Source of the DNA: DASWJS01 sp036397035
GTDB taxonomy: Bacteria > Actinomycetota > AC-67
DNA length: 64,000 bases
Reading direction: 5' to 3'
NCBI GenBank assembly: GCA_036397035.1
Contig: DASWJS010000029.1
Location: forward strand, 24,848 to 88,847
Shown here: one piece after another, positions 36,271-45,714 of the stretch
Position numbering within the stretch: position 1 is the stretch's first letter
How the letters are laid out: the number at the start of each line of letters is the position of its first letter
Program-made: the position numbers and the translations under genes
The notes under the pieces: generated by a model
Database searches by the model: none
The model's input: only the letters and a program-made list of their open reading frames with translations
Told to the model about the DNA's origin: nothing

Positions 36271-37545
36271 CTAGAGGCCGAGCGCCGGAATCCAGCCCCC
36301 GAGGCTCGCGGGAGCCTCCGGGAAGTTCAGCTCGGGAGCAGGCCACGTCCTCCAGTCGGCTTGGCTCCGCGTGCCGTCGATCCCGGCGGTCTGCGCGACC
36401 AGCTCGAACTCCACGCGGGGGTCGCCGCCCGGCGCGGTCACCGGCGCGCCGCAGTCGAAGATCGACTCGATCATCGGCGGAGCGGTCTGTCCCGTGGGGT
36501 TGTTGTCCGCCCAGCAGTTGCCCGGGCCGGAGCCCGCACCCTGCGCGAGGTCGTAGCCGTCGGGCGGGCTGACGATCGCGTTGCCCCAGATCGTGTTGCC
36601 GCTCGGAATCCAGACGTTGCCGTTGTCCTCGGGCAGCGGCACCACGAGGATGCCGACCCGCTGCGCGCCGCTGATGGCGTTGCCGTAGACCGAGTTGCCG
36701 CTCGTGCCGGCGAGGGCGATCCCGACGCCGTAGTACGTGCCGCCGATCCCGTCGCCGGGCACGTCCGCGCGCGTTCCTGTGATCGTGTTGTGGTGAATGG
36801 TCGCGCCGCGTTGCGGCGGTCGCGCCTCGCCGATCAGCGAGTTCGGCACGATCCCGAGCGCGTTGTCGTTCCAGGCCGAGTCGCGGATCTCCAGGTTCCC
36901 GCCGGCGTTGGTGCCCGAGTAGCCCAGCGCGTTCTCCTCGGCGACAACGTCGTGGATCACGGCGTCGCACGGATAGCACTCGCCGATGTAGAAGGCCGAG
37001 TCGGCGTTGCCGCTGCCGTAGGAGTTGTCGATCTGCCCGCACCGGGCGTCGTAGGCGTAGATGCCGTAGCCGTGGTTGTTGTACGCGGTCAGGTAGCGGC
37101 CCCAGTACCCGGTCTGGTGCGCGAACCGGAAGGCGGTGCCGGTGTAGTTGTGGCCGGTCATGTTCTCGAGGACGATGCGGTCGGCGAGCGCGTTCAACCC
37201 GACGTCCTTCTCGCTGTCACCGTCGAGGATCACGCCGTTGCGGTGCTCGCCGCGGATGCGAAGGCCGGGCGTGTGGATCTCGACGGCTTCGTGGTAGGTG
37301 CCGTCCTTGATCAGGATCGTGTCGCCTTCGCCGGCGGCGGCGACTGCCGCTCCGATCGTGGTGAAGTCCGCACCGCCGTCGTCGTCGACGGTCAGCGTGA
37401 CGCCGGAGCTGCCCGGAACGATCGCGTCCCCGATGTGACATGAGGTCGTCCGGAATCCGGCGCCGTGGTCGCCCCCTTCGGCATGACCGGCGAACGGCGC
37501 CATGGCGGTCGCCACGGCAACGAGTGAGACGAGTAGCTTCTTCAT
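36271..37545 (-). CDS. secreted right-handed parallel beta-helix protein
   Basis: A 424-residue exported protein with a Sec signal peptide (MKKLLVSLVAVATAMAPFAG). From DFTTIGAAVAAAGEGDTILI onwards it shows the repeated GDTI-I-DGTY / NTI-GN pattern of pectate-lyase-like beta-helices, as in NosD and other periplasmic proteins. Cysteines occur in pairs (CHIGD, RCGQ, ECYPCDAV, NCW, DCGAP), which suggests disulphides. No catalytic site is recognised. It follows a small cupredoxin by 8 bp, so both are likely secreted from one transcript. Confidence 0.75.
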   Translation of the reverse strand: MKKLLVSLVAVATAMAPFAGHAEGGDHGAGFRTTSCHIGDAIVPGSSGVTLTVDDDGGADFTTIGAAVAAAGEGDTILIKDGTYHEAVEIHTPGLRIRGEHRNGVILDGDSEKDVGLNALADRIVLENMTGHNYTGTAFRFAHQTGYWGRYLTAYNNHGYGIYAYDARCGQIDNSYGSGNADSAFYIGECYPCDAVIHDVVAEENALGYSGTNAGGNLEIRDSAWNDNALGIVPNSLIGEARPPQRGATIHHNTITGTRADVPGDGIGGTYYGVGIALAGTSGNSVYGNAISGAQRVGILVVPLPEDNGNVWIPSGNTIWGNAIVSPPDGYDLAQGAGSGPGNCWADNNPTGQTAPPMIESIFDCGAPVTAPGGDPRVEFELVAQTAGIDGTRSQADWRTWPAPELNFPEAPASLGGWIPALGL

Positions 37546-37553
37546 CGTTCCCC

Positions 37554-37964
37554 CTACTGGATGGTCAAGGTGCCGCGCATGAACAGGTGGAGCGTGCAGG
37601 TGAATTGGTAGTCCCCGACCGGCAACTGACTGGTCGGCAGAATCGTGTACTCACGCGTTCCGATGGTGTCCCCGTGGAACAGGAAGGTGTGTTCGGTCGG
37701 GTCGCTCGGGTCGTAAACCGAGAAGTTGTGTGACTCGACGTCTCGATTGACGTGGATTGCGTCGTAGCCCTCGGCGACGACGAGCGGCACGACGGCGAGG
37801 TCGTAGGCGAACTGGCTCACCGCCACGCGCTGCGGATCGTCGTCCCCGGGCGTCCACTGCCCGGCGCTCGACTGGACGACGGCAAGCGGCGTCGCGGCGA
37901 CGGAGCCCGCCGGCGCCGCAGCGACGGCCGCGAGCGCGAGCACGCCGAGCAGGCGGCGATTCAC
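37554..37964 (-). CDS. secreted cupredoxin-like copper protein
   Basis: A 136-residue protein with a signal peptide (MNRRLLGVLALAAVAAAPAG). A plastocyanin-like fold is indicated by a type-1 copper set: His79 (VESHNFSV), Cys123, His126 and Met129 (FTCTLHLFMRG). The Cys-x2-His-x2-Met spacing is that of blue copper proteins. It could transfer electrons or store copper outside the cell. The beta-helix gene follows in the same operon; a link to a NosD-like copper maturation role is possible but unproven. Confidence 0.8.
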   Translation of the reverse strand: MNRRLLGVLALAAVAAAPAGSVAATPLAVVQSSAGQWTPGDDDPQRVAVSQFAYDLAVVPLVVAEGYDAIHVNRDVESHNFSVYDPSDPTEHTFLFHGDTIGTREYTILPTSQLPVGDYQFTCTLHLFMRGTLTIQ

Positions 37965-38087
37965 GTCGGCTTCCCTTCTCCAGGATCGGTCGTTCAGGAC
38001 ACCCGTCTGGAGTGGATTCGGCGCGCGAGCAGGTGAATCCTGCCCGTCCGATCGGTCGGAAGCTCTCCGGGTTGACCCGTTACGCCG

Positions 38088-40022
38088 CTAGGTCGCACCG
38101 GCCACCGCGTCGAGCGCGGCGGGGTTTTCCAGGCTCGAGACGTCGCCCGGGTCCTGCCCCAACGCGATCGCGCGCACCGCGCGCCGAACGATCTTGGCCG
38201 AGCGCGTCCGCGGCAGCGCGGCGACGAACCGCACGGCCTCGGGCATGAACGCCTTGCCGAGAGCGCGGCCGACGCTCGCGCGCAGCTCGTCGCGCAAGTC
38301 TTCGGTCGGCTCGTGCCCCGGCGTGAGCACGACGTAGCACCAGACCTTCTCGCCCTTGACCTCGTCGGGCACGCCCACGGCCGCGGACTCGGCGACGGCG
38401 GGGTGCTCGACCAGGATCGACTCGACCTCCGCGGGGCCGAGCCGCTTGCCGGCCACCTTCAGCGTGTCGTCGCTCCGGCCGTGCAGGTACCAGTAGCCGT
38501 CGGCGTCGCGGCTCGCCCAATCGCCGTGCACCCAGACGTCGGGCCAGCGCGACCAGTAGGTCTCGATGAAACGGTCCGGGTCGCCCCAGATCCCGCGCGT
38601 CATCCCGGGCCACGGCTTGGTGCACACCAGCTCGCCGACCTCGCCGGGCGGCACGGGTTTGCCCTCGGGGTCGAAGACGTCGATCGCCATGCCGAGCGCG
38701 GGGCCTCCGAGCGTGCACGGGCGCAGCGGCGTGAGCGGCGTCGGGGACAGGAAGCACGCGCCGACCTCGGTGCCGCCCGAGAGATTGACGATGGGCAACG
38801 TGCCCTTGCCGGCCACGTCGAAGAACCAGCGCCACGGGTCGGGGTTCCACGGCTCGCCGGTGCTCGCCAGGATGCGCAGCGACGAGAGGTCGTGCGCGCG
38901 CACCATCTCCTCTCCGTGCGGGATGAGCGCGCGGATCAGCGTCGGCGACACGCCGAGCGTCGTCACGCGGTGGCGCTCGATCAGGTCCCAGATGCGGTCG
39001 GGCGCGGGATAGTCGGGCGCGCCTTCGTACAGCAAGACGGCGCCCCCGTTCGCGCCGGCGCCGATCACCTCCCACGGTCCCATGATCCACCCCATGTCGG
39101 TGAACCAGAACAGCAGCTCGTCCGGGTGCAGGTCGACCTGGTAGGCAACTTCCTCGGCGATCTTGACCAGGAACCCGCCGTGCACGTGCACGACCCCCTT
39201 CGGCCGCCCGGTCGTGCCGGAGGTATACGCGATGAACAGCGGCGCCTCCGGGTCGAGCCGCTCGGCCTCGCGCCGGTCCGGCTGCCCGTCGAGGACCTCG
39301 TCCCAGGCGACGTCCCGCCCGGCCTGCATCGCGACCGCGCGCCCGAGCCGCGGGACGACGACCACGTGCTCGACCGTCGGACTGAGCGCGACCGCCTCGT
39401 CGGCGGCCTGCTTCATCTCGACGACCTTGCCCCGGCGATAGAAGCCGTCGGCGGTGACGAGCGCGACCGCGTTCGCGTCCTGAAGGCGAGCGGCGACCGC
39501 CTCGGGCGCGAAGCCCGAGAAGATGGGGAGCCATACCGCGCCGATCTTGGAGCAGGCATACAGCGCGACCACGTTCTCGGGGATCATCGGCAGGTAGATC
39601 CCGACCGCGTCGCCCTTGCCGATGCCCAGGCTCGACAGGCCGTTGGCGAACCGATCGACGTCCGCGCGCAGCTCGCCGTAGGTCAGCGTGCGCGTCGCGC
39701 CGTCCTCGCCTTCCCAGACGAGCGCGCGGCGATCCGGGTCGGCGCCGGCGTGCCGGTCGACGCAGTTGTGCGTGAGGTTCACGCTCCCCCCGCCGAACCA
39801 GGTCGACCACGCGATCCCGCGCGGGCTCTCGACGACCTTCGAGTACGGCTCGAAGAACTCGATGCCGAGGTCCTTGACGACCGCGTCCCAGAACCACTCG
39901 ACGTCGTCCTGCGATCGCTTGATCAGCTCGGGGTACGTGGCGATTCCGTGCGCGCGCATCAGGCGCGTCACGTTCGCGCGCTCGACATACTCGGGCGTCG
40001 GCGTCCAGGCGAAGTCGATCAT
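38088..40022 (-). CDS. acetyl-CoA synthetase-like AMP-forming acyl-CoA ligase
   Basis: A 644-residue ANL-superfamily ligase. The N-terminal domain of the acetyl-CoA synthetase type is present (DDVEWFWDAVVKDLGIEFF). The AMP-binding P-loop YTSGTTGRPKG is at 266-276, with later motifs NLSGGTEVGACFL, YWYLHGRSDDTLKVAGKRLG and, near the C-terminus, the acetylatable-lysine region TRSAKIVRR. The Trp that sets substrate size is not certain, so propionate or another short acid may be used. ATG 40022 was chosen from the family start. The 211 bp between it and the CRISPR array hold no gene and should contain its promoter. Confidence 0.88.
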   Translation of the reverse strand: MIDFAWTPTPEYVERANVTRLMRAHGIATYPELIKRSQDDVEWFWDAVVKDLGIEFFEPYSKVVESPRGIAWSTWFGGGSVNLTHNCVDRHAGADPDRRALVWEGEDGATRTLTYGELRADVDRFANGLSSLGIGKGDAVGIYLPMIPENVVALYACSKIGAVWLPIFSGFAPEAVAARLQDANAVALVTADGFYRRGKVVEMKQAADEAVALSPTVEHVVVVPRLGRAVAMQAGRDVAWDEVLDGQPDRREAERLDPEAPLFIAYTSGTTGRPKGVVHVHGGFLVKIAEEVAYQVDLHPDELLFWFTDMGWIMGPWEVIGAGANGGAVLLYEGAPDYPAPDRIWDLIERHRVTTLGVSPTLIRALIPHGEEMVRAHDLSSLRILASTGEPWNPDPWRWFFDVAGKGTLPIVNLSGGTEVGACFLSPTPLTPLRPCTLGGPALGMAIDVFDPEGKPVPPGEVGELVCTKPWPGMTRGIWGDPDRFIETYWSRWPDVWVHGDWASRDADGYWYLHGRSDDTLKVAGKRLGPAEVESILVEHPAVAESAAVGVPDEVKGEKVWCYVVLTPGHEPTEDLRDELRASVGRALGKAFMPEAVRFVAALPRTRSAKIVRRAVRAIALGQDPGDVSSLENPAALDAVAGAT

Positions 40023-40233
40023 CAGGCCGCGAGGGTAGACGCGTATTCGTCGCGCGGGCAAAGAATCGGGCGGTGGGATCCGGACTGGTCGGCGGGACGC
40101 TCGGCGCCTACCCTCGGAGCCCGGTGGTCACGCGGCACCCACCTCGACCACCTCGCCCTCACTGCAAGGTTCGGGGAGGGGCAAGCCTTCGTCCTTCAAG
40201 CCCTGGATGTGAAGCTCGATCGCTTCACGTCAC

Positions 40234-42818
40234 CGCTCAACGAAGGCCGAGGCGATCACCTCGGCGAGACTTGGTTCCGTTCGCCAACCGCGAGGCAGCG
40301 TGGGCCGCTCAACGAAGGCCGAGGCGATCACCTCGGCGAGACATGTCCAGGTCAGCCCACAGTTGGCGTGTGGGAAACAGCGCTCAACGAAGGCCGAGGC
40401 GATCACCTCGGCGAGACCGTTCCCGGCGTGGCCGTCCTGGTCGTGGGTGTAGGGCGCTCAACGAAGGCCGAGGCGATCACCTCGGCGAGACGCGATCACG
40501 CCGGCGCGGTGGAGGCCGATCTTCAGCGCGCTCAACGAAGGCCGAGGCGATCACCTCGGCGAGACGCGGTCCAGGCACAGGTAGCCGTAGGGCAGCGGGG
40601 CGCCCGCTCAACGAAGGCCGAGGCGATCACCTCGGCGAGACGCGGGTACCACCCGCACTTCTCGCACAAGGCTTCTATCGCGCTCAACGAAGGCCGAGGC
40701 GATCACCTCGGCGAGACACTTTGGCCGGGATTCCGATGTGGGAGGCGGTGTATTCCGCTCAACGAAGGCCGAGGCGATCACCTCGGCGAGACCACAAAGG
40801 GGCATGAACATCTTGACCTCTCGTACCCCCGCTCAACGAAGGCCGAGGCGATCACCTCGGCGAGACCGGGTCGATGCCGAAGATGCGCCGGACCAGCGCG
40901 CGGCGCGCTCAACGAAGGCCGAGGCGATCACCTCGGCGAGACCGGCCGCCTGCCCCACTCCATCCACGCCGTGGCGCCCGCCGCTCAACGAAGGCCGAGG
41001 CGATCACCTCGGCGAGACATGATTCCCAGCACGCCGTCGTAGACCTTGACGAAGGGCGCTCAACGAAGGCCGAGGCGATCACCTCGGCGAGACGTTCGTC
41101 GGCTTCGCGGTGGAGCCGAACCCGCGCCAGCGCTCAACGAAGGCCGAGGCGATCACCTCGGCGAGACCCGCGCAGCTTGCCTCAGACCTTGGTGTCGAGG
41201 ATTACTCCGCTCAACGAAGGCCGAGGCGATCACCTCGGCGAGACGACGCGTGGGTTGTCAAGACGATGGAGAAGAAAAGTTCGCTCAACGAAGGCCGAGG
41301 CGATCACCTCGGCGAGACGCGCGCCCGGTAGCGTGCCCGCCGGCGTGGTGACGGTCGCTCAACGAAGGCCGAGGCGATCACCTCGGCGAGACTTGTGACG
41401 CGAAGCGGAGGCGGCACGACCGTCGAGCACGCTCAACGAAGGCCGAGGCGATCACCTCGGCGAGACCTGCCCTCCCCGTCGAGGAACGAGCCGGCTGCGA
41501 CTCGCTCAACGAAGGCCGAGGCGATCACCTCGGCGAGACGCGGACCGATCTGCCCGGAACCGGGCCGGCGGCGAGACGCTCAACGAAGGCCGAGGCGATC
41601 ACCTCGGCGAGACTTGGTAGTACTTACTGGAGAGGAGAGGCCGCGCGCGGGCCGCTCAACGAAGGCCGAGGCGATCACCTCGGCGAGACGCGCCCCACTG
41701 TTCTTCGAGACGACCGAACGCGTGAGGAACGCTCAACGAAGGCCGAGGCGATCACCTCGGCGAGACGTCGCAAGGTCACCCACCGAGCCGGTGATCGGGT
41801 TCGCTCAACGAAGGCCGAGGCGATCACCTCGGCGAGACCCCGTACGGGGACGCGAAGTTGCCGTCGACGGCTTTCGCTCAACGAAGGCCGAGGCGATCAC
41901 CTCGGCGAGACCCGCATCAGAGGATCCTCATGATGAACGCCAGGGCGTACGCTCAACGAAGGCCGAGGCGATCACCTCGGCGAGACCTGCGTCGATCTTT
42001 GCCCCTTCGGGTCCCTTGATCAGCGTCGCTCAACGAAGGCCGAGGCGATCACCTCGGCGAGACCCGTCCGCGGCGCCCGCGCGGACTTCGCCGACGTCGA
42101 CGCCGCTCAACGAAGGCCGAGGCGATCACCTCGGCGAGACGAACTCAGCGATCCAGAGCTTGCAGTCCTTGAGAACCGCTCAACGAAGGCCGAGGCGATC
42201 ACCTCGGCGAGACTACCATCACCGTCTTGGTGGGGAGCTGAAGCATGGGGCACGCTCAACGAAGGCCGAGGCGATCACCTCGGCGAGACCGACGGCGTCG
42301 TCTTCCGGCTGCTGGACGAGGACGACGCTCAACGAAGGCCGAGGCGATCACCTCGGCGAGACGCGATCCAGGCGTCCCCGGACACTACGCCGATCACCGC
42401 GAGCGCTCAACGAAGGCCGAGGCGATCACCTCGGCGAGACTTCGGGTTCGTCGGAAACCGGCTCGTCCGTCTCCCAGCCGCTCAACGAAGGCCGAGGCGA
42501 TCACCTCGGCGAGACTCGACCCGCGCGATAACGTGGTCCGATGTGCCACCCAGCCGCTCAACGAAGGCCGAGGCGATCACCTCGGCGAGACCACCTGGAA
42601 GGGGTCCGGGTCGCGGTCGGGTCGCAGTTCCGCTCAACGAAGGCCGAGGCGATCACCTCGGCGAGACACCTCGGTGGCGTCGAAGAACATCGCCGGGTTG
42701 ATCTTCGCTCAACGAAGGCCGAGGCGATCACCTCGGCGAGACGCCCTTGAGATCGGCGGGGATGTCGTCGAAGCCGTGAGACGCTCAACGAAGGCCGAGG
42801 CGATCACCTCGGCGAGAC
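40234..42818 (-). CRISPR. CRISPR array, 35 repeats and 34 spacers
   Basis: Thirty-five copies of a 37-bp repeat, all identical as far as I can read. On the plus strand they begin CGCTCAACGAAGG and end GGCGAGAC, with a 7-bp stem (GCCGAGG/CCTCGGC) around GCGATCA. Spacers are 35-41 bp. The leading C is present before every copy, so it counts as part of the repeat. No degenerate end repeat is visible. The cas operon is on the minus strand and ends next to the 42818 side, so transcription from there (crRNA beginning GTCTCGCCGAGG) is the likely direction. Spacer targets are not identified. Confidence 0.97.
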
Positions 42819-42946
42819 CCTAATCGCTACCTACAGCGGTTGCGAAAACCGGAAGCCCAGAGAGGCTCCTTCGCTCGGCCACGCTCAGCGGTCAGACTGA
42901 GGTCGCGCTGTATGGAGTTTTCAAGGATCACCGAGGGTCCGGCGAA
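42819..42946 (-). promoter_or_regulatory. probable CRISPR leader
   Basis: A 128-bp non-coding stretch between cas2 and the first repeat. It is somewhat richer in A/T than its surroundings (GGAGTTTTCAAGGATC, TTGCGAAAACC). It sits where new spacers should be added, but no leader motif is recognised and a -10 box is not clear. Confidence 0.5.
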
Positions 42947-43237
42947 CTAAATGACCCACGGATCGCCAGGTTCCCGCATCATGCGTCTTCCGATCGATGT
43001 CCGAGCGTCAGTCAGGGAACCGGGGAGGCGGTAGAAGTTCACGCTGTCCAGGCTAGGATCGATGATGTCGCGAAGCCTGTCGATAAGCCTTTGCAGCCGT
43101 GTCTCCGAAAGCCGACATTCGAACACGGAGTACTGAACCCTCGTGCCGAATCCCTCACATGTATGTGCCACTCTGACGAGCCGGCGGCGGCCTTCCGGAG
43201 TAACCGTCTCGATGTCGTAGGTCACCAGGACGTCCAT
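42947..43237 (-). CDS. cas2: CRISPR-associated endonuclease Cas2
   Basis: A 96-residue ferredoxin-like protein. The metal-binding Asp8 is in the first strand (MDVLVTYDIET), and GFGTRVQYSVFECRLSET and SVNFYRLP are typical Cas2 segments. Cas2 dimers join two Cas1 dimers into the spacer-integration complex. The gene is one base from cas1 and directly precedes the leader and array. Confidence 0.93.
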   Translation of the reverse strand: MDVLVTYDIETVTPEGRRRLVRVAHTCEGFGTRVQYSVFECRLSETRLQRLIDRLRDIIDPSLDSVNFYRLPGSLTDARTSIGRRMMREPGDPWVI

Positions 43238-43238
43238 G

Positions 43239-44267
43239 TCAGCTTGCTAAGACAAAAGGTGGATACGCTGGAAGGTCACCCCGTAGATGCCGCGCCATCA
43301 GAATTGCTTGAAGCGACGGAAGCGTTGCGCGGATAACCTCGCGCCCCAACAAGCGATGCACGACCGATTCCGACTTGATGGCCTCGTATGCCTCGATCAC
43401 GCGACGGCGCGCCTCGTCTGTCAGGTAGCAAGCGCCGCCCGCAGTGAAGACGAAGTCGTGCACCCGCAGCATGCGACGCGTGAACAAGCCCGCAACGAAC
43501 CGGTCGGCGAGTGCGGGCCTGAACTCTTCCAATAGATCCAAGGCGAGCGAGGGTCGCCCCGGCCGCACGCCGTGCAGGAAACCGATCTGGGGATCGAGGC
43601 CAGCGGCCTCGCACGCGCCCACGACCTCTGTTAGGACGAGACCATACACAAATCCGAGCATGGCGTTCACAGGATCTCTCGGTGGCCGCCGCTGTCGTCC
43701 GAGGAACGGGAACTCAGATCCGTGAGCATCCAAGTGATGCGCCAGTCCCTTGAAGTAGAGCCGCGTACCATCCCCCTCAATCCCGCGGATGCGGTCACCG
43801 TCTTCTTGACCTTCGAGCCTACCGATCCTAAGACCGATCCGGTCTTCTAGATCGGTGAGATGTACGCGCGCCAAGAGCGACGCATCCCACGACCATCGCC
43901 GTAAGAGCTTTCTGTAGTTCTGCAGCTTCCCGGCGACTACCCACCGCGCGATTGCGGCGCGCCGAGGTGGATCTTGCGCGACCTGCTGTTGTGCAACCCG
44001 TAGATACACGTTGCCCGAAGTCGGCCCACCGATGACGAAGCGCACCTTTCCGCTGCGACGTAATGCTGCCACTCGGACCTTTCTGTTCACGCAGGCTTCG
44101 ATCGCCTCGCTGGTAACCTGCGCGGCCCCAAGGAGCACCATCGCTTCAATGGCTTCGAGAGGAACCCGCGACTTGCTCCCATCCCTCTTCGTAACCATTA
44201 GGGCGCCGTGGTGCGATGAGATCCGCGTTCCATGCTCGAGCACGTAAAGGCAATTCAGTAGCCGCAT
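43239..44267 (-). CDS. cas1: CRISPR-associated integrase Cas1
   Basis: A 342-residue Cas1. The N-terminal beta domain begins LLNCLYVLEHGTRISSHHGA. In the helical catalytic domain, three metal-binding residues are visible: Glu164 (RGIEGDGTRLYF), His232 (GFLHG) and Asp244 (LALDLLEEFRP). It inserts new spacers at the leader end. It overlaps the end of cas4 by 13 bp. In some type I-G loci Cas4 and Cas1 are fused; here they are separate genes. Confidence 0.95.
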   Translation of the reverse strand: MRLLNCLYVLEHGTRISSHHGALMVTKRDGSKSRVPLEAIEAMVLLGAAQVTSEAIEACVNRKVRVAALRRSGKVRFVIGGPTSGNVYLRVAQQQVAQDPPRRAAIARWVVAGKLQNYRKLLRRWSWDASLLARVHLTDLEDRIGLRIGRLEGQEDGDRIRGIEGDGTRLYFKGLAHHLDAHGSEFPFLGRQRRPPRDPVNAMLGFVYGLVLTEVVGACEAAGLDPQIGFLHGVRPGRPSLALDLLEEFRPALADRFVAGLFTRRMLRVHDFVFTAGGACYLTDEARRRVIEAYEAIKSESVVHRLLGREVIRATLPSLQAILMARHLRGDLPAYPPFVLAS

Positions 44268-44875
44268 CCGACGATCTCCTCCATGTACCGACCTACCCTC
44301 TCAGGATCCGCGGAGATGGATGGCTGGCAGATGTTGAGAAGCTGGCACTGCGTGCAGCGAGCGTCGTCCACCGCTGGAGGTAGGCTTTGTGCCTTCATCC
44401 AGCTCCGGATCTCTTCGATCGCGCGCGCAGTCTGCCGTCTCAGATCAGCGTGGATGGCGACAGGGACTCGCCGTCGCGGCCCAGAGAACCAGAGGAAACC
44501 CTCGAGTATTGAGATGCCGAGCATCTCCTCCAAGCACATCGCCTGCGCGCACAACTGCAGGTCGGCGGCTTGTCCGTGCCGCCGCCCGATCTTGTACTCG
44601 ACCGGGACGACACGCCCGTCCGGCTGTACCTCCACGGCGTCCGAACGGCCAGACAGGCCGAGCGCCTCCGACCACAGGGGGACTGCTCGCAGGACGACGC
44701 GTCCGCGCTCCGAACGCGTCTCTCCCGAGTCTGCCCGGCGATGACCGCGCTCGCCGCGAACCGTGTGGACGTTGTCCAGCCACAGCCCATCTACGTGGAT
44801 GAGCGCACATTGCCTTGGGCAATAGACGTGATGCTCGATCGCCGCGATCGGCACGACCCACTCGTGGCTTACCAT
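44255..44875 (-). CDS. cas4: CRISPR-associated exonuclease Cas4
   Basis: A 206-residue RecB-like nuclease with a [4Fe-4S] cluster, which trims prespacers and selects the PAM. Cysteines are Cys23 (YCPRQC, with Cys19 nearby) and a C-terminal group Cys174, Cys177 and Cys183 (CTQCQLLNIC). Nuclease residues are Asp79 (GRSDAVE), Glu93-x-Lys95 (VEYKIG) and Gln107. ATG 44875 overlaps the upstream gene by 7 bp and follows GAGGCGG, so the longer in-frame extension upstream is not coding. Confidence 0.92.
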   Translation of the reverse strand: MVSHEWVVPIAAIEHHVYCPRQCALIHVDGLWLDNVHTVRGERGHRRADSGETRSERGRVVLRAVPLWSEALGLSGRSDAVEVQPDGRVVPVEYKIGRRHGQAADLQLCAQAMCLEEMLGISILEGFLWFSGPRRRVPVAIHADLRRQTARAIEEIRSWMKAQSLPPAVDDARCTQCQLLNICQPSISADPERVGRYMEEIVGCGY

Positions 44876-45714
44876 AGCCGCCTCGATGCATAGCCGGTCG
44901 AGACATCGGATGAGCCCCGCCGCTCGTATCTGACCGAGCAGAACAAAGAGGTGAGACCCCACCTGCGCAACTCACGCTGATCCGCACTGCGACGATGAAC
45001 GATGTCGAGCAGAGCATCTACGCCCCAGCAATCCAGCGCCGAGGACCAGGAACCCCACACGAAGCCACGCTGCTGGGTGCCGTCGACGGTCAGCCAACCA
45101 CGCGTTCGCGCCCGACGCGCTCCGCTACCACGTACAGGGAACAACGGCATCGCGGCGAAACACAGGCATTCGACGACGGGCTCAATGAACAATTCAGGGT
45201 CGCCCGGATATGTCGCCGCGCGCAACCGGCGGTAATCGAATCCTAGGCCATTACCTTCAGCGCGACTGCCCTGCCCTTCAAAGGTGGCAGCGATCTGATC
45301 GACGCTCGCAATCTGTTTCCTGCATCGCTCATATCGCGCGAAGATCGTGATCCCTCTTTGGGCAGGGGGATTGAACTCCCCTCGGGGAAGCTTCTCATCG
45401 GGCTGTCGCACAAGGTCCGTAACGAGCGCCGGAAGGAACGTGTCTCGCCTAGACTGCCGTGCCCTGCGTTCGAACTCGTCCGCGGTAATGTTGTGAGGTG
45501 CCGTCGCACTTGGAAGGCTCGCGAAAGCACCCGAACTCTGAATCGCTCGAAAGAGCCGCTCGGGGAAGTCATCGCCGCCAACGTGGAATCGGGCTATCGG
45601 CGTCACATCGTTCGTCCAGGAAAGACGAACGTCGGGTAGGAGCGCTACCGCCCCAACGGCGGCCAGCCAACCATTCAGCCAGTCGGCCGGGAGGCCTGGC
45701 GCGTCGAATTTCAT
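44869..45714 (-). CDS. type I-G Csb3/Cas8g-like effector protein (Cas3-extension family)
   Basis: A 281-residue protein between cas3 and cas4, the place of Csb3/Cas8g in type I-G loci. It begins KFDAPGLPADWLNGWLAAVG followed by LLPDVRLSWT, a start resembling the so-called Cas3-extension family (DGW-AA-G-LRLL-V-LSW). Other parts, such as GFDYRRLRAATYPGDPEL and ALDCWGVDALLDIVH, are family-specific or unrecognised. It probably acts as the small large-subunit equivalent that recognises PAM and recruits Cas3. The ATG shares a base with the cas3 stop (TGATG). The assignment rests on position and N-terminus. Confidence 0.62.
   Translation of the reverse strand: MKFDAPGLPADWLNGWLAAVGAVALLPDVRLSWTNDVTPIARFHVGGDDFPERLFRAIQSSGAFASLPSATAPHNITADEFERRARQSRRDTFLPALVTDLVRQPDEKLPRGEFNPPAQRGITIFARYERCRKQIASVDQIAATFEGQGSRAEGNGLGFDYRRLRAATYPGDPELFIEPVVECLCFAAMPLFPVRGSGARRARTRGWLTVDGTQQRGFVWGSWSSALDCWGVDALLDIVHRRSADQRELRRWGLTSLFCSVRYERRGSSDVSTGYASRRLW

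Noticed and set aside
38313..42531. Open frames running through the CRISPR repeats
   Set aside because: They repeat the same peptide (STKAEAITSAR) because they translate the 37-bp repeat; the array itself explains the sequence.
40271..42781. Self-targeting or identifiable phage spacers
   Set aside because: I could not establish any match by eye within the window; a database search is needed, so no claim is made.
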